Shown here: piece after piece, positions 27,801-39,200 of the stretch
Position numbering within the stretch: the first letter of the stretch is position 1
Layout: every line of letters starts with the position of its first letter
From: Rotaria sordida
Taxonomy: Eukaryota > Rotifera > Eurotatoria > Philodinida > Philodinidae
DNA length: 64,000 nucleotides
Reading direction: 5' to 3'
Assembly (NCBI GenBank): GCA_905250125.1
Contig: CAJNOL010000109.1
Coordinates: forward strand, 62,001 to 126,000
Program-made: the position numbers and the translations under genes
The notes under the pieces: model-generated
Databases searched by the model: none
The model's input: only the letters and a program-made list of their open reading frames with translations
Told to the model about the DNA's origin: nothing

Positions 27801-30800
27801 CAAATCCATTACAAAATATATCATCAATTGTTATTACAAATTCAACAACAACTAATAATAATAATATTACTACTACATCAATAACTACAACAAATAATAA
27901 TAATAATAATAATCAACGAACAACATTGACATTAAATATAAATAATAATGAAATTGATTTTGAATCATCACCATTAGCTGCATTATTACTTATGCTTGAT
28001 CATCCAATATTAAATAAAAATAATCAATTAATGGATAAATTATTTAAATTACTTTCAATTATATCACAAAGTTTTCAAATACATATTATTACTAAAAAAG
28101 ATGTTTCACCATTACCATTAGCTACATCAACACCAATGACAACTGAACCATCAAATCAAACAACAACAACAACAACAACAAATACAATTCAACCACCACC
28201 ACCACCACCACAACAAACAAATAATCAAACATTAACAACAAATACAAATAATAAATTAGTTGTATCAGATGATCAAGTTGTTTTAGGTTCACAATTAGAT
28301 TTAGTTATTAAAGCATTAATATCAAAATCATGTACAGAAGATGGTCTAGAATTTGCAACAATACTTCTATTAAATATATCGAAAATTAATCAAGCTACAC
28401 GAGATAAAGTTTTACATTTATTACTTAATGGTATTCGTTTATTAGGCAAAGATGTTAGCGAAGAAATTAAGTAAGTTTACTTTTTATATTAAAAAACAAA
28501 ACCATTAGAGTCCAACAGGTTAATTCCGGACTAGGACCCGAAATGGGCTTGGCCAGTGGCCCAATTCGACACTAAGAGGCTCAGATATCATTTAAGTCCG
28601 CCGGCTCGGCTCGGTCTGTTGAGTTTTCCAAGTCTGGCTGGTCCGGTGCGCCCGATCCAAGAGAAATACCTCATTGGACCACCGGCCCAACTAGCCCAGC
28701 CCGACTCATTTCGGGTCCTGTTCCGGACCCCATAGACGTTGGTCACCCAATACAAAAAAAAAAAGTCAGAACTATCAAAATAGAAAATTTATTTTATTTT
28801 TTCTATAAAATACAAATTTATCTAAAATCTTTATATCTCTTATTTAGACAATTACATTGGGAAGTTCAAGATTATTTATCAAGAAATAAATCTACAACAA
28901 CAACAACAACAACGACAGGCAATGATGATGAATCATCAAATACACCAATAGATGAATCTGTAAAATTATTTGATTCATATAGAACTATACGTTCAAATAC
29001 ATTAACATCAACAACAACAACTATAGATCCAAATATAAAACAACAAGATTTACAATTACCAGCTATGGTTATGTTAACATCTAAAACAGCTAATCAACAA
29101 TTTTTATTACGTATACTTAAAGTTATAATACAATTACGTGAAGCAACTAAAAAAGAACAACTTGATGCACAAACACATTTTGAAAATGAATTACATACAT
29201 TAACACGTCGTCTTGATACATTACGACAATCATTACGTTCTCATATACCATCAACTGATAATAATAATCAACAAAATGAAATTTTACAACCTATTGATGA
29301 TTTATCCAATCGTTTAGAACAAATGCGTACACGTTTACAAACAATATTAAATTCAAATACAATTGAACAACGTCAACAATTATTTTCACAACGTGAAACA
29401 ATAAATGATATTCAAGATATATATCGTTTAATACGACAACTTGAATCATTAATTGAAAATTTTCATGAATCATCATTAACAACAACAACAACAACAACAC
29501 CATCAACAACAACAACAGCAGCAACAACAACAATGACAACACGTATAAATGATGTTTTACAAACAATACCACCATTATTTCCACAAATAATTGAACCAAT
29601 GGATATTGGACAATATTTACCAACACAACAAATTAAATTAAGTGAATTATTAAATATAAATCAATTATGGGATTCATTAAGTGATTGTTTATTATCATTA
29701 GCTAAATTACCTGATCCACATGCTGTTTTAGTACTTCAACCAGCTGTTGAAGCTTTTTTTCTTGTACATGCTGCTGATTTAGATAATGAAAATGATAAAA
29801 CAAATCGAAAGAAAAAAGATCGTGAAACACGTGAAGGATTATCACATTTAGAATGTTTTGGTCCAGCACCAACAACAACAACATCAGATGAACAATCATC
29901 AACAACAATAACAACAACAACAACAACAACAATAACAACAACAGATGATACATCATCATCAACACCAACACTTATTTTACGTACAAATAGTACACAAACA
30001 ATATCAACAAATGATTTACCATTAGATGCACAAAAATTTGTTGAATTTGCACGTACACATCGTACTGTATTAAATCAAATATTACGTCAAAGTACACAAC
30101 ATTTAAGTGAAGGACCATTTCATATATTAACTGATTATACATCAATACTTGATTTTGATGTTAAAAGAAAATATTTTCGTCATGAACTTGATCGTTTAAA
30201 AGAAAATATACGTGGTGAAGATTTAGCTGTACATGTTAGACGTAATAATGTATTTGAAGATTCATATAGAGAATTAAGTCGACGTTCACCTGAAGATTGG
30301 AAACATAGATTTTATATTGTATTTGATGGTGAAGAAGGACAAGATGCTGGTGGTCTTTTACGTGAATGGTATTCAATAATAGCACGTTCAATGTTTGATC
30401 CAAATTATGCTTTATTTATGATTAATCCAGGTGATCGTGTTACATATATGCCTAATCCATTATCACATTGTAATACAAATCATTCACAATATTTTAAATT
30501 TATTGGACGTATTATAGCTAAAGCTATATTTGATAATAAATGTATGGATTGTTATTTTACACGTTCATTTTATAAACATATACTTGGTATACCTGTACGT
30601 TATACAGATATGGAATCAGTTGATTTACAATTTTATAAAAATTTAGTTATGTTATTAGAAAATGATATACATCAATTAGGTTTAGATTTAACATTTTCAT
30701 TAGATGCAAGTGAATTTGGTGTTAATAAAGTTATTGAATTAATACCAAATGGTTCAACAATATCAGTAACAAATGAAAATAAACATGAATATGTTAGACT

Positions 30801-32162
30801 TGTTTGTCAAGAAAAAATGATTGGTTCTATACGACAACAAATTAATTCATTTTTAGAAGGTTTTTATACAATTATACCAAAAAGTTTAATATCAATATTT
30901 AATGAACAAGAATTAGAATTATTAATATCAGGTTTACCAGATATTGATATTGAAGATCTTAAAGCAAATACAGAATATCATAAATATAGACCAAATTCTT
31001 TACAAGTAAAAATAAATTTTGCATTTTTTTTTTTTTTTGTCTCTCGTGAAACTTACATTACGAATATAGCGAGTAGACATTTTAAGTTGAGATTTTACAA
31101 CTCTGCCTTCATAGCAATGAGAGAAGTAAAGGCCAACGATTTATTAGGTATATTTTCATAATAACTGAAGATAACAGGCGTGTTAGACTCTTTTCCTAGA
31201 ATTTCTGTACATTGGAAAAAAAGGTGATGAATGGCATTAACAACAAGATTTTGGATTGTTCTAGAATATTTCAAAGGTTTCCTCGAAATTTGAATTATCG
31301 AAACACATATATGTACAACAGACTTATATATCAGTTAATTCGCTGATTAGAATAGTAAAATAGTGTTAAACAAAGCAAAAACTGAAATAAAAAATAAAGC
31401 AAAAAATTTTTTAAAATCCCTATTCGAAATGCAGAAATAAATAAATTATATATCCGAAATAGAAGATTCTTCTGGATTGATCGATGTAAAAGATGTATTA
31501 GAAACTCCTCGGACTTCTATTGTATATTCACACAATTTTAATTTTTCAAGCAAACCTTCTCAGATGCTATCGGCCGTCATCTATATATAAAAGAAGTTTC
31601 ACAATGTGGATGTATGAGTCTTCTCTTCGATATCATCTTTGAAAAAGAACTATAGTCTGCTGAAAATTTTTCATTTGACATATTTCGTATAATGAGACTA
31701 AAGAGAGGTACGTGTGAGCTCCACATTTTAGCCTCAGAGAAGTTGTACTGACAAGGCTTTTGTTTTTTTGTTTTGTTTAATGGAATCAAATAAATATCCT
31801 TTTGTATTTAGGTTCAATGGTTTTGGCGTGCATTACGATCATTTGATAAAGAAGATTTAGCAAAATTTTTACAATTTGTTACAGGTACATCAAAAGTACC
31901 ATTACAAGGTTTTGCTAATTTAGAAGGTATGAATGGTGCACAAAAATTTCAAATACATCGTGATGATCGATCAACTGATCGTTTACCATCAGCTCATACT
32001 TGGTAAGATATTATTCTTTTTTTTTTTAAATATAATTTATATTCTTAATTTTTTATGTTTAGTTTCAATCAACTTGATCTGCCAGCTTATGAAAGTTATG
32101 ATAAATTACGTAAAATGCTTTTAATTGCAATCCGTGAATGTGCTGGATTCGGATTTGCTTAA
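12737..32162 (+). CDS. HUWE1: HECT-type E3 ubiquitin ligase HUWE1
   Basis: Giant ligase that ubiquitinates many nuclear and cytosolic substrates (family knowledge). Exons: 12737-12781, 12865-12963, 13168-13281, 13605-13844, 13899-13961, 14594-14674, 14731-14938, 15004-15101, 15170-15231, 15292-15392, 15464-15630, 15688-15789, 16612-18048, 18120-19045, 19261-23064 (with gap), 23258-23387, 23475-23533, 23601-23988, 24064-24329, 24392-24676, 25127-25933, 25995-28470, 28848-31005, 31812-32002, 32063-32162. The start reads [10 protein letters not shown], as in animal HUWE1. Order: DUF908/DUF913 armadillo-like region (13168-18048), UBA (about 20053-20175), UIM-like helix (about 20210-20260), WWE entering the gap, acidic tracts (22930-24160), ubiquitin-binding LP motifs (26330-26830), HECT domain (about 30120 to end). 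The catalytic Cys lies in [14 protein letters not shown], its codon split between 32002 and 32063. About 4,800 codons are visible, somewhat more than human (4,374 aa), mainly through Thr/Asn/Gln runs. Confidence 0.96.
13962..14593 (+). other. HUWE1 intron 5 with small hairpin
   Basis: 632 bp intron. Arms of about 32-37 nt at 14119-14150 and 14173-14209 pair imperfectly (AAAGT..AAAAGTAAACAAA against TTTGTTTATTTTTGACTTT). Otherwise nothing recognised. Confidence 0.45.
15790..16611 (+). other. HUWE1 intron 12 (822 bp)
   Basis: Bounded by GAA|GTATGT and TTTTTAG|CATGAA in phase 0. Somewhat less AT-biased than the short introns, so it may contain old inserted DNA, but I could not define a repeat boundary. 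No coding signal. Confidence 0.4.
19811..19873 (+). repeat. Polyglutamine-encoding CAA/CAG tract in HUWE1
   Basis: About 21 consecutive Gln codons, mixed CAA and CAG, lie in the large exon between the DUF913 region and the UBA domain, followed by Thr and a run of about eight Ala (GCA/GCG/GCC codons near 19905-19930). These tracts lie in a disordered linker and probably vary in length between individuals. Confidence 0.9.
21126..21225. other. Assembly gap (100 N) inside HUWE1
   Basis: Exactly 100 N, the usual placeholder length. The flanking exon is open on both sides, but the two sides are in different frames if the gap is counted as 100. Compared with the animal family, the rest of the WWE domain and a segment of well over 100 residues are missing, so the true gap should be several hundred bases, possibly with an intron. 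Confidence 0.95.
24677..25126 (+). other. HUWE1 intron 20 (450 bp)
   Basis: Phase-1 intron (AAT C|GT ... AG|GT ACA). Around 24825-24880 it has a locally higher-GC patch with repeated TCAGT units (TCAGTCAGTTCAGTTCAG). No transposon boundary can be drawn. Confidence 0.4.
28511..28745. repeat. GC-rich inverted-repeat element in a HUWE1 intron
   Basis: Roughly 235 bp whose GC content stands far above the surrounding AT-rich intron (28471-28847). The ends are inverted: TCCGGACTAGGACCCGAAAT on the left matches the reverse complement of the right end (ATTTCGGGTCCTGTTCCGGA) with few differences, and CCAAC lies near both termini. The middle carries repeated GGCTCGG/GGCTGG and GGCCC motifs. No ORF. 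It behaves like a MITE or other small non-autonomous element. A weaker, AT-shifted resemblance is seen at about 36055-36115. Confidence 0.75.
31006..31811 (+). other. HUWE1 intron 23 within the HECT domain (806 bp)
   Basis: Donor CAA|GTAAAA, acceptor TGTATTTAG|GTTCAA, phase 0. The reading frame stays open for about 50 codons past the donor (to 31161), but the continuation has no HECT similarity, whereas the next exon restores it. No element recognised. Confidence 0.5.
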
Positions 32163-33272
32163 AATAAAATATGTTCTGTTTATGGCCTGTTAAAGCAACA
32201 GCTAGTCTTTCGCCGTTATTTGCTATTTTGTTGTGTTTTCTCTTTCGTTCTTTCTTTCTCTATATATGTTCTCGGTTTTTTTTCTTTTTTTTGAATATCA
32301 TGAAACGGATATTAGAACTCTCACATTCTTTCCTTTGGTTGGTATCGATCAATATTAGATGGATTGACAGTGAATTTTTCCTTGTGCGCCGGTCATTTTC
32401 GTTTTTTTCCTTTTAATCCGATCTATCCAACGGTTCTCTGTTCATTTCTGTGCGTGCGTGTGTGTTTGTGTGTGTTTTCTCTCTCTTTCTCTATATATAA
32501 ATCTTTATGCGCTGTAGATGCATTCCTTGGCTAGCGGATATTCTAATCCGTATCATTCTCTCTCTTCATGGTTATTATTATTATTATTATTATTCTTTTG
32601 ATGTTATTTGAGTAGAGAAGCAAAACAAAATCATATGGATGTTCGGCGCTTTATTTCTATTTTATGTATATAAATAAACGAGAGAAGAGAAATTGTTCAA
32701 TCTTTCTTTTTTTTTTTATTTATTTATTTGTCCTACAGAATGTTTTTTTTTATCCGAACTTCTTCTACAATGAAATTCTAAGAGTAAACTCAGAAAAAAT
32801 AAACTAACTGTTTTAGTTGTTGACGGAAAGGCAAGTAGAAACAGTATACTTCAAGGAAATTGAGAAGCAGAATGACATTTTCCTAGAATCCATTAGCATC
32901 TATTTGTAGGCTGTAACAATCGGTTTATAATTAGCAAAAGCTATTATTGAAAGCATTTTTGATCAATTTACTCATCAATGGAACGTTCGAAATCAGGGCC
33001 AATGCTTATGATAATATTTTTTTCTTGACCATGAATATCGTTAAATGTCTCAAGAAGATGAAAGGAAAGATGTCGTGAATGAAATGAGAAATATGTAATA
33101 CTTGAAAATTTCGAGCTTATGAAATCCTCTATTTTCTTACATGATAAAAAAAGCTACAAGTATCAAAATGAGTAAATCATAACTCTATCAAGCAATATAT
33201 TGAATTCATCATTGTTTCTACCTAAATAACAAGTTCATATTGTTTTGTTTTTTTTTTGTTTTGTAGAATAAA
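32163..33272. other. Intergenic: HUWE1 3' region and MSH6 5' region
   Basis: About 1.1 kb. A candidate polyadenylation signal AATAAA is at 32673-32678 (another overlaps the stop region at 32163-32168). A (TTA)n microsatellite lies near 32572-32594, and TGTG/CTCT-rich low-complexity sequence near 32450-32490. A strong acceptor TTTTTTTTGTTTTGTAG ends at 33266, six bases before the MSH6 ATG. Confidence 0.5.
33250..33266 (+). promoter_or_regulatory. Splice-acceptor-like site just before the MSH6 ATG
   Basis: A T-rich tract ends in TTTTGTAG at 33266, only six bases before the start codon. It has the form of the gene's internal acceptors. It must serve either a 5' UTR intron or spliced-leader trans-splicing, the latter being known in bdelloid rotifers. 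Confidence 0.5.
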
Positions 33273-36200
33273 ATGTCAAATTTGTACAGTTACTTTCAAC
33301 GTGTTGAACCCAAAAAAATGGCCGCTACAACGGCAAATGATGGATCAAATAGTCAAATGAATAATACACCTAAACATGATAACAATGGACTTAAAAAAAA
33401 GAATCAAACACCAAAAGAATCATTAACATCATCACGTAAATCAATGAATATGAGTGATGTCTATAGTGCTGATTCGCCTAAATCTGAAAAACGAAAACAA
33501 TCATCAACAATTCCAATAGATGATAATGATACATTACCAAAAAATAAAAGTAAGACAATCATATAAATAAAAATAATTATTTTTATTTTTATTTTTAATA
33601 TAGAACGAAAAACACTTAATGCACGAAATGAATCGGATAATGAAGATGATGATGAACCAGAACTTAAAGTTAGCAAAGTATATAGAAGATTTATTGAATA
33701 TCAAAAAACTAAAAATCAAATAAAAATAATCAACCTTTTTAGAGTCAAAATCGAAAACGTATTGCTATTCTTGATAGTGATGATGAAGCATTAGAGAATG
33801 GTAAAATATCTTTCATATATAATTTTTTTGTTTTTTTAAATTTGTTATGTCTATAGATCCTATGGATGTTGATGTTACACCATCAAATAAAAAAACAAAT
33901 AAAAATGATACAAAAACAAAAGCTAATAATTCAACTCGAACATCAAGAAAGAAAAAAACTGAAGAAAGTGAAGATGAAACAACATTATACAATGATGGTT
34001 CAGCAGATGAAAATGATGAAAGTGAAGTTGAAGAATATGAAGATGATGATGAAGATCAAGTATAAATGAGAAACAAAAAAAAAAAACATTTGTATTTATT
34101 TTTTTATGATAGACGAAAACACCAAAACGTCGAACAACAACTTTAAATAGAGAAAAAAAAACAGTTAAACGTGGTAATGATAGTAATTTTACACATCTTT
34201 CTTTGGAATTTCTCAAAGATGGAAAACGACGGTAAGTTTAATGTTAAAATTTTCTGAATATACTACATTGAAATTTTTCGTTTGATTTTGTCAAACTTTT
34301 TCTATTTGCTTTTTTTAACCAAGATTTAATTTATTATTATTTTATTTTCAATGTATAATTATATTACAATTGATTAGAATTTCTGATGAATAGAATGATT
34401 TTAATAGATAACAAAGAAAATAGAGTTGACTAAATCATTCTATAAAAATTTGATTGAATCGATTAGTTTGATTTCTCTATTCATCGATATTAAATAATAT
34501 TTACTCTATAATTCTTAACGAGATGTTTGTTTTCTTTTTGTTTTGTATTCATAGTGATGCTAATCGTCGTCTTCATACTGATCCAAGTATATTTATTAAT
34601 AAAATCGATTTCTTTTATTGCTATTTCATTATTTAGACTATGATCCACGTACATTATATGTTCCAGAAGATTATCTTAATAATCTTACAGCTGTAAGTTG
34701 CATCTATATTGTTTTTATATTAATTTATATAGTTTTTTTTGTTCTTCTATTTTGCAAGGCAGTGCGTCAATGGTGGACATTTAAAACTGAATATTTTGAT
34801 ACAATTCTTTTTTTTAAAGTAATTATATCTTATTTATATTTGTATTATATAATGATTATTATTTTTATTTTTTGATACTATAGGTTGGAAAATTCTATGA
34901 ACTTTGTATGTGAACAATTTTATATTTAAAAAAAAAAAGAAGATTGATTTTTTTAATTTCTATATTTAATAGATAATATGGATGCTGTTGTTTGTGCACC
35001 AGAATTAAATTTAACAATGATGAAAGGTAGATATTTCTTCCGATTTTATTTTATACATATATATATATTATTATTCTTGAGTAAAATCAGGTGACATGGC
35101 TCATTGTGGTTTTCCTGAAAAAGCATATAGTAAATTTGCTGATATACTTGTTACAAAAGGTTATAAAGTAGCACGAGTCGAACAAACTGAAACACCAAAT
35201 ATGATGAAAGAACGTCTTGAACAACGTATATATATATATTTACTTTTATATATAAATTTTTTTTAAATAATCAATTTTCTTATAGAAGCAGGACGAAAAA
35301 ATAAATTTGATAAAGCAGTACGTCGAGAAATTTGTCAGATAACAACACCCGGTACAAAAACATTTAATACGTTAGATAATGATAATGTATTTCGTGAAAG
35401 TTTATATTTATTATGTATTGTTGAAATAGTATGTTGATTTAAATAATAAAAAAAAAAAAAGAATAAAAATGATTTGATTTTTTTTATTTTATTTTAGCCA
35501 ATTAATGATAATAAAATAACACCATGTGAATTCGGTATATGTTTTGTTGATACAACTATTGCACAATTTTATGTATGTTTAAAGATTTATTATGAATTAT
35601 ATATATATATATATATATATGTTTTTTGTTTCTTATAGATTGGTCAATTTGAAGATGATCGATATTTATCACGTTTACAAACTTTACTTGCTCAATATCC
35701 ACCAGCACAAGTAACATTCATTTTCTTTTGTTTTTAAATAAATATTATTTATATTTTTAATTAGATTTTATGTGAAAAAAATAAATTATCAGAAAAAACA
35801 AAAAAAGTTTTAACATTAACACATGCTAAAATGGAATATTTAATAGCAAATAAAGAAATGTATGAAACAACAAAAACACTTGATATTCTTCGTGATGATA
35901 CATATTTCAAAGATGAAAAAGGAAATCTTAAATGGCCAGATGCTTTTCAACATGTTTTTAATGAAGGTAAAGAATTAACCTCCAATGTGAAAATCTTGCC
36001 ACAAAATATTCATTCATTTTTCAACCATTTAAACATAACTGGTTCCTTAGTTTGTATCTTGGACCTAGGGTTGGTCCTGAATTCGGATCCGAAAATTTTG
36101 GACTCGATGGGCTTTACTTGGAACAGTTTCAATTCAAAATTATTGTCGAACATTGAATTTTATACAAAATGAGATGTTACAATAAGCGAAATCTTATCTA

Positions 36201-39200
36201 TACGTTTCAATTAAAGCTTTAATTCCTATAGAAATCGACATTGATTAAAAAAAGTTGTTATTTCAAAAACTGTTTTTAAATATAGAAAATTTAAAAAGTC
36301 TCTCATGCAAAAGTAAATAGCACACTTTGTAAAGAAAACCAAACTAAACCATTAAAAATTATTTCGTATTTTGAATTTGATAGATTTCAATTGAAATATC
36401 AAACTAACCAAAAATAATATTCTTTACAAACATTAATTTGAACCTTTTTGAAACAATCTGATGAAAAATTTTTTTCAATCAGAGTACAGCGTAGAAAAAA
36501 CGCTTGCCCTACAAATCTCTAACCAGTTAGTGTATATTTTGTGCCAAGACCTTCGCACTATAGGTTATATGTAAAAAAAAAAAATTCTGTTTTTTTTTTA
36601 TAGGTGATGAACAAGGTTTACATGTTCGTTCAAATTTTCAATTATCAATGCGAGCATTAGGTGGTATTATTTGGTAAGTTTATTTGATAGGTATTAAAAT
36701 TGTTTTTATTAGAATTATTTATTTAGGTATTTACAACATTGTCTTGTTGATAAAGAACTTGTATCAATGCGTAAATTTTCAATATTTCAACCACCTGATG
36801 AAAATATTGAACTTAAAGAAGTATCAACATTTAAACAACAAAATATGGTTAGATTTAATAAATTTTATATTATTAAATTAAATAAATTTATTTAGATACT
36901 TGATGCAGCAACATTATATAATTTAGAAATTTTATCAAATAGTCGTGGTGGAAAAGAAGGTTCATTATTATATACATGTGATCGTTGTTCAACTCATTTT
37001 GGTAAACGTCTTTTGGCTCGATGGCTTTCAGCACCATTATGTAATGTTAATGAAATTAATGAACGATTAAATGCTATTGATATTTTAAGACAAAAAACTG
37101 ATCTATGTACTAAAGTTCGTGATAAACTTAAAACTATCCCTGATCTTGAACGACTTTTTTGCCGGTAAAAAAAAAAACCAAGAATTATTTCATTCTTAAC
37201 ATTTATTTATTTTTTTCTTGTTTAGTATTCATTCACTTGGTCATCGTCCACTTGATACTGATCATCCAGAAAATCGTGCAATACTTTATGAAGATATAAC
37301 TTATAGTAAACGTAAAATTCAAGATTTTTTAGCTGCATTATCTGGTTTAAAAGTAGCTAATGAAATAGTACAATTATTTTCAAAATATAATGATCTTTCA
37401 TTATCATCATTATTACTTAATACTATAATATATCAAAATAATGAAAATAAAAATAAAAATTTTCCTTATCTTGATGATATACTTGATTATTATACAAATG
37501 CATTTTCACATCAACAAGCACGTAATGAAGGAAAAATAATTCCAACAATTGGTGTTTGTAAACAATATGATGATGCATTAAATGAAATACGTGAAAATGA
37601 AAAAAATTTAAATGATTATTTAAATAAACAAAAAAAAATTTTAAAAAATCATGATATTAAATATATACATGTACAAAAAACACGTTATGCTATGGAAATA
37701 CCAGAAAGTGCTTGTCGAAATTTAGATGATGATTATGAATTAATGAGTTCACGAAAAGGTTTTAAACGGTAAAAAATTAATCTATTTATATATATATATA
37801 TATAAGATATCGTTAAGTAGCTTAGACAAAAAAAAACTCCCATAGGATACTCTTTGTAAATATTAATGAACTGTTATTTATCTTAGTGAGATCATATTTA
37901 ATTTTTCATAACCATAGGAAGTATTCCTATTTCTTAATTAAATTCTATTGATATCAAATGACTTCTTAGATTTATATTCATTTAACAGAAAAGTCAAGGT
38001 CGTCATTCAAATGTTTTTTTTTTCTATATGCGCAAAATCATTCATTAGCGATATGACTTCACGTCTGTCTCGAGATAAAGAATTTTTATATGCTACATGT
38101 CTATGTTAAATTACTCTTGATACCGGAGAAAAATTAATGGTTACAGACAAGTTATTAATAGAAAACTAGCATTAACAATGTGACAGAAAAGAAAACAGAC
38201 ATCGGCTGTCATTTTAGACATTTCACTTTAAAAAAAAAACTTCGAATAGCAACAACATTTTTGAAAATTAAATAGTTTATTGAAACTACAAAATTTCTAT
38301 CCAAAGTTTTTCGAAAACAAAAAAATCGATTTACTTTTCATTAGTATAACGTAGCAGAGTACAAATATATCAACAAGAAAATGCTGTAATAATTGAATAG
38401 GAAGTTTAAAAGCATTTTCAAACGATACAAATCCTTCTTCAAAATCTCTAGAAAAACCAGTTTTTAAGAGAAAGTTTTTGAAGTCTGATCTTGATGAAGA
38501 TTTTACTATACATGAAGTTTTCGGATTTTTTTTATCGTAGAGATATTTGCTAATTACTTTTTATTTAATAATCCACTGAAAGAGCCAATATTTTTACCAT
38601 ATATCTATGATTATGTCCCGTTTTTGACCTGAAATGGTCAATATGTAAAATCTCATATATTTTTCTGACAGTTTTAATAAATTGAACATCTATTAGATCT
38701 TTGACTTTACTGGTAAAAACAAAACAGAACTGTCTTTTGTTTTTTCTTATTTTGTTAACTAGAGAAGAATGTTTTGAATATGACAAAATGCAAGTTTTTG
38801 ACAAGTTTATTTTTACATTTTTTTTTGAAAAAAAAAGAACACACTTTTTATATATAAAAGTCCTGTACTAACTTTTATATTATCTTTATTAGATATTATA
38901 CCAGTGAATTACGTGAATTAATTGAAGAATTAAATGAAAGTGAAAAAAAGAAAGAATTAGCATTAAAAGATACAACAAGTAGTTTATTTCGTCATTTTGA
39001 TAGTCATCATGATATATTTCAACGTGTACTTAATTGTTTAAGTACACTCGATATATTACTTAGTTTTACAGTTTATAGTCAATCATATTCAGATATGTGT
39101 AGACCTATTATAATTCAAACAGAAGATGATCAACAACCATTTATTAATATTCATGATGGTAAACATCCATGTATGCTTGAAAAAGAAACAAATACATTTA

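Noticed and set aside
29065-29100. Methionine at 29065 as a start of a separate HECT gene
   Set aside because: HUWE1 family sequence continues upstream across the phase-matched intron at 28471-28847, so this is internal.
31006-31161. Extra ~50 codons at the end of the main HECT exon
   Set aside because: A donor at 31006 and the exon at 31812 restore the conserved [12 protein letters not shown]-type HECT sequence without them.
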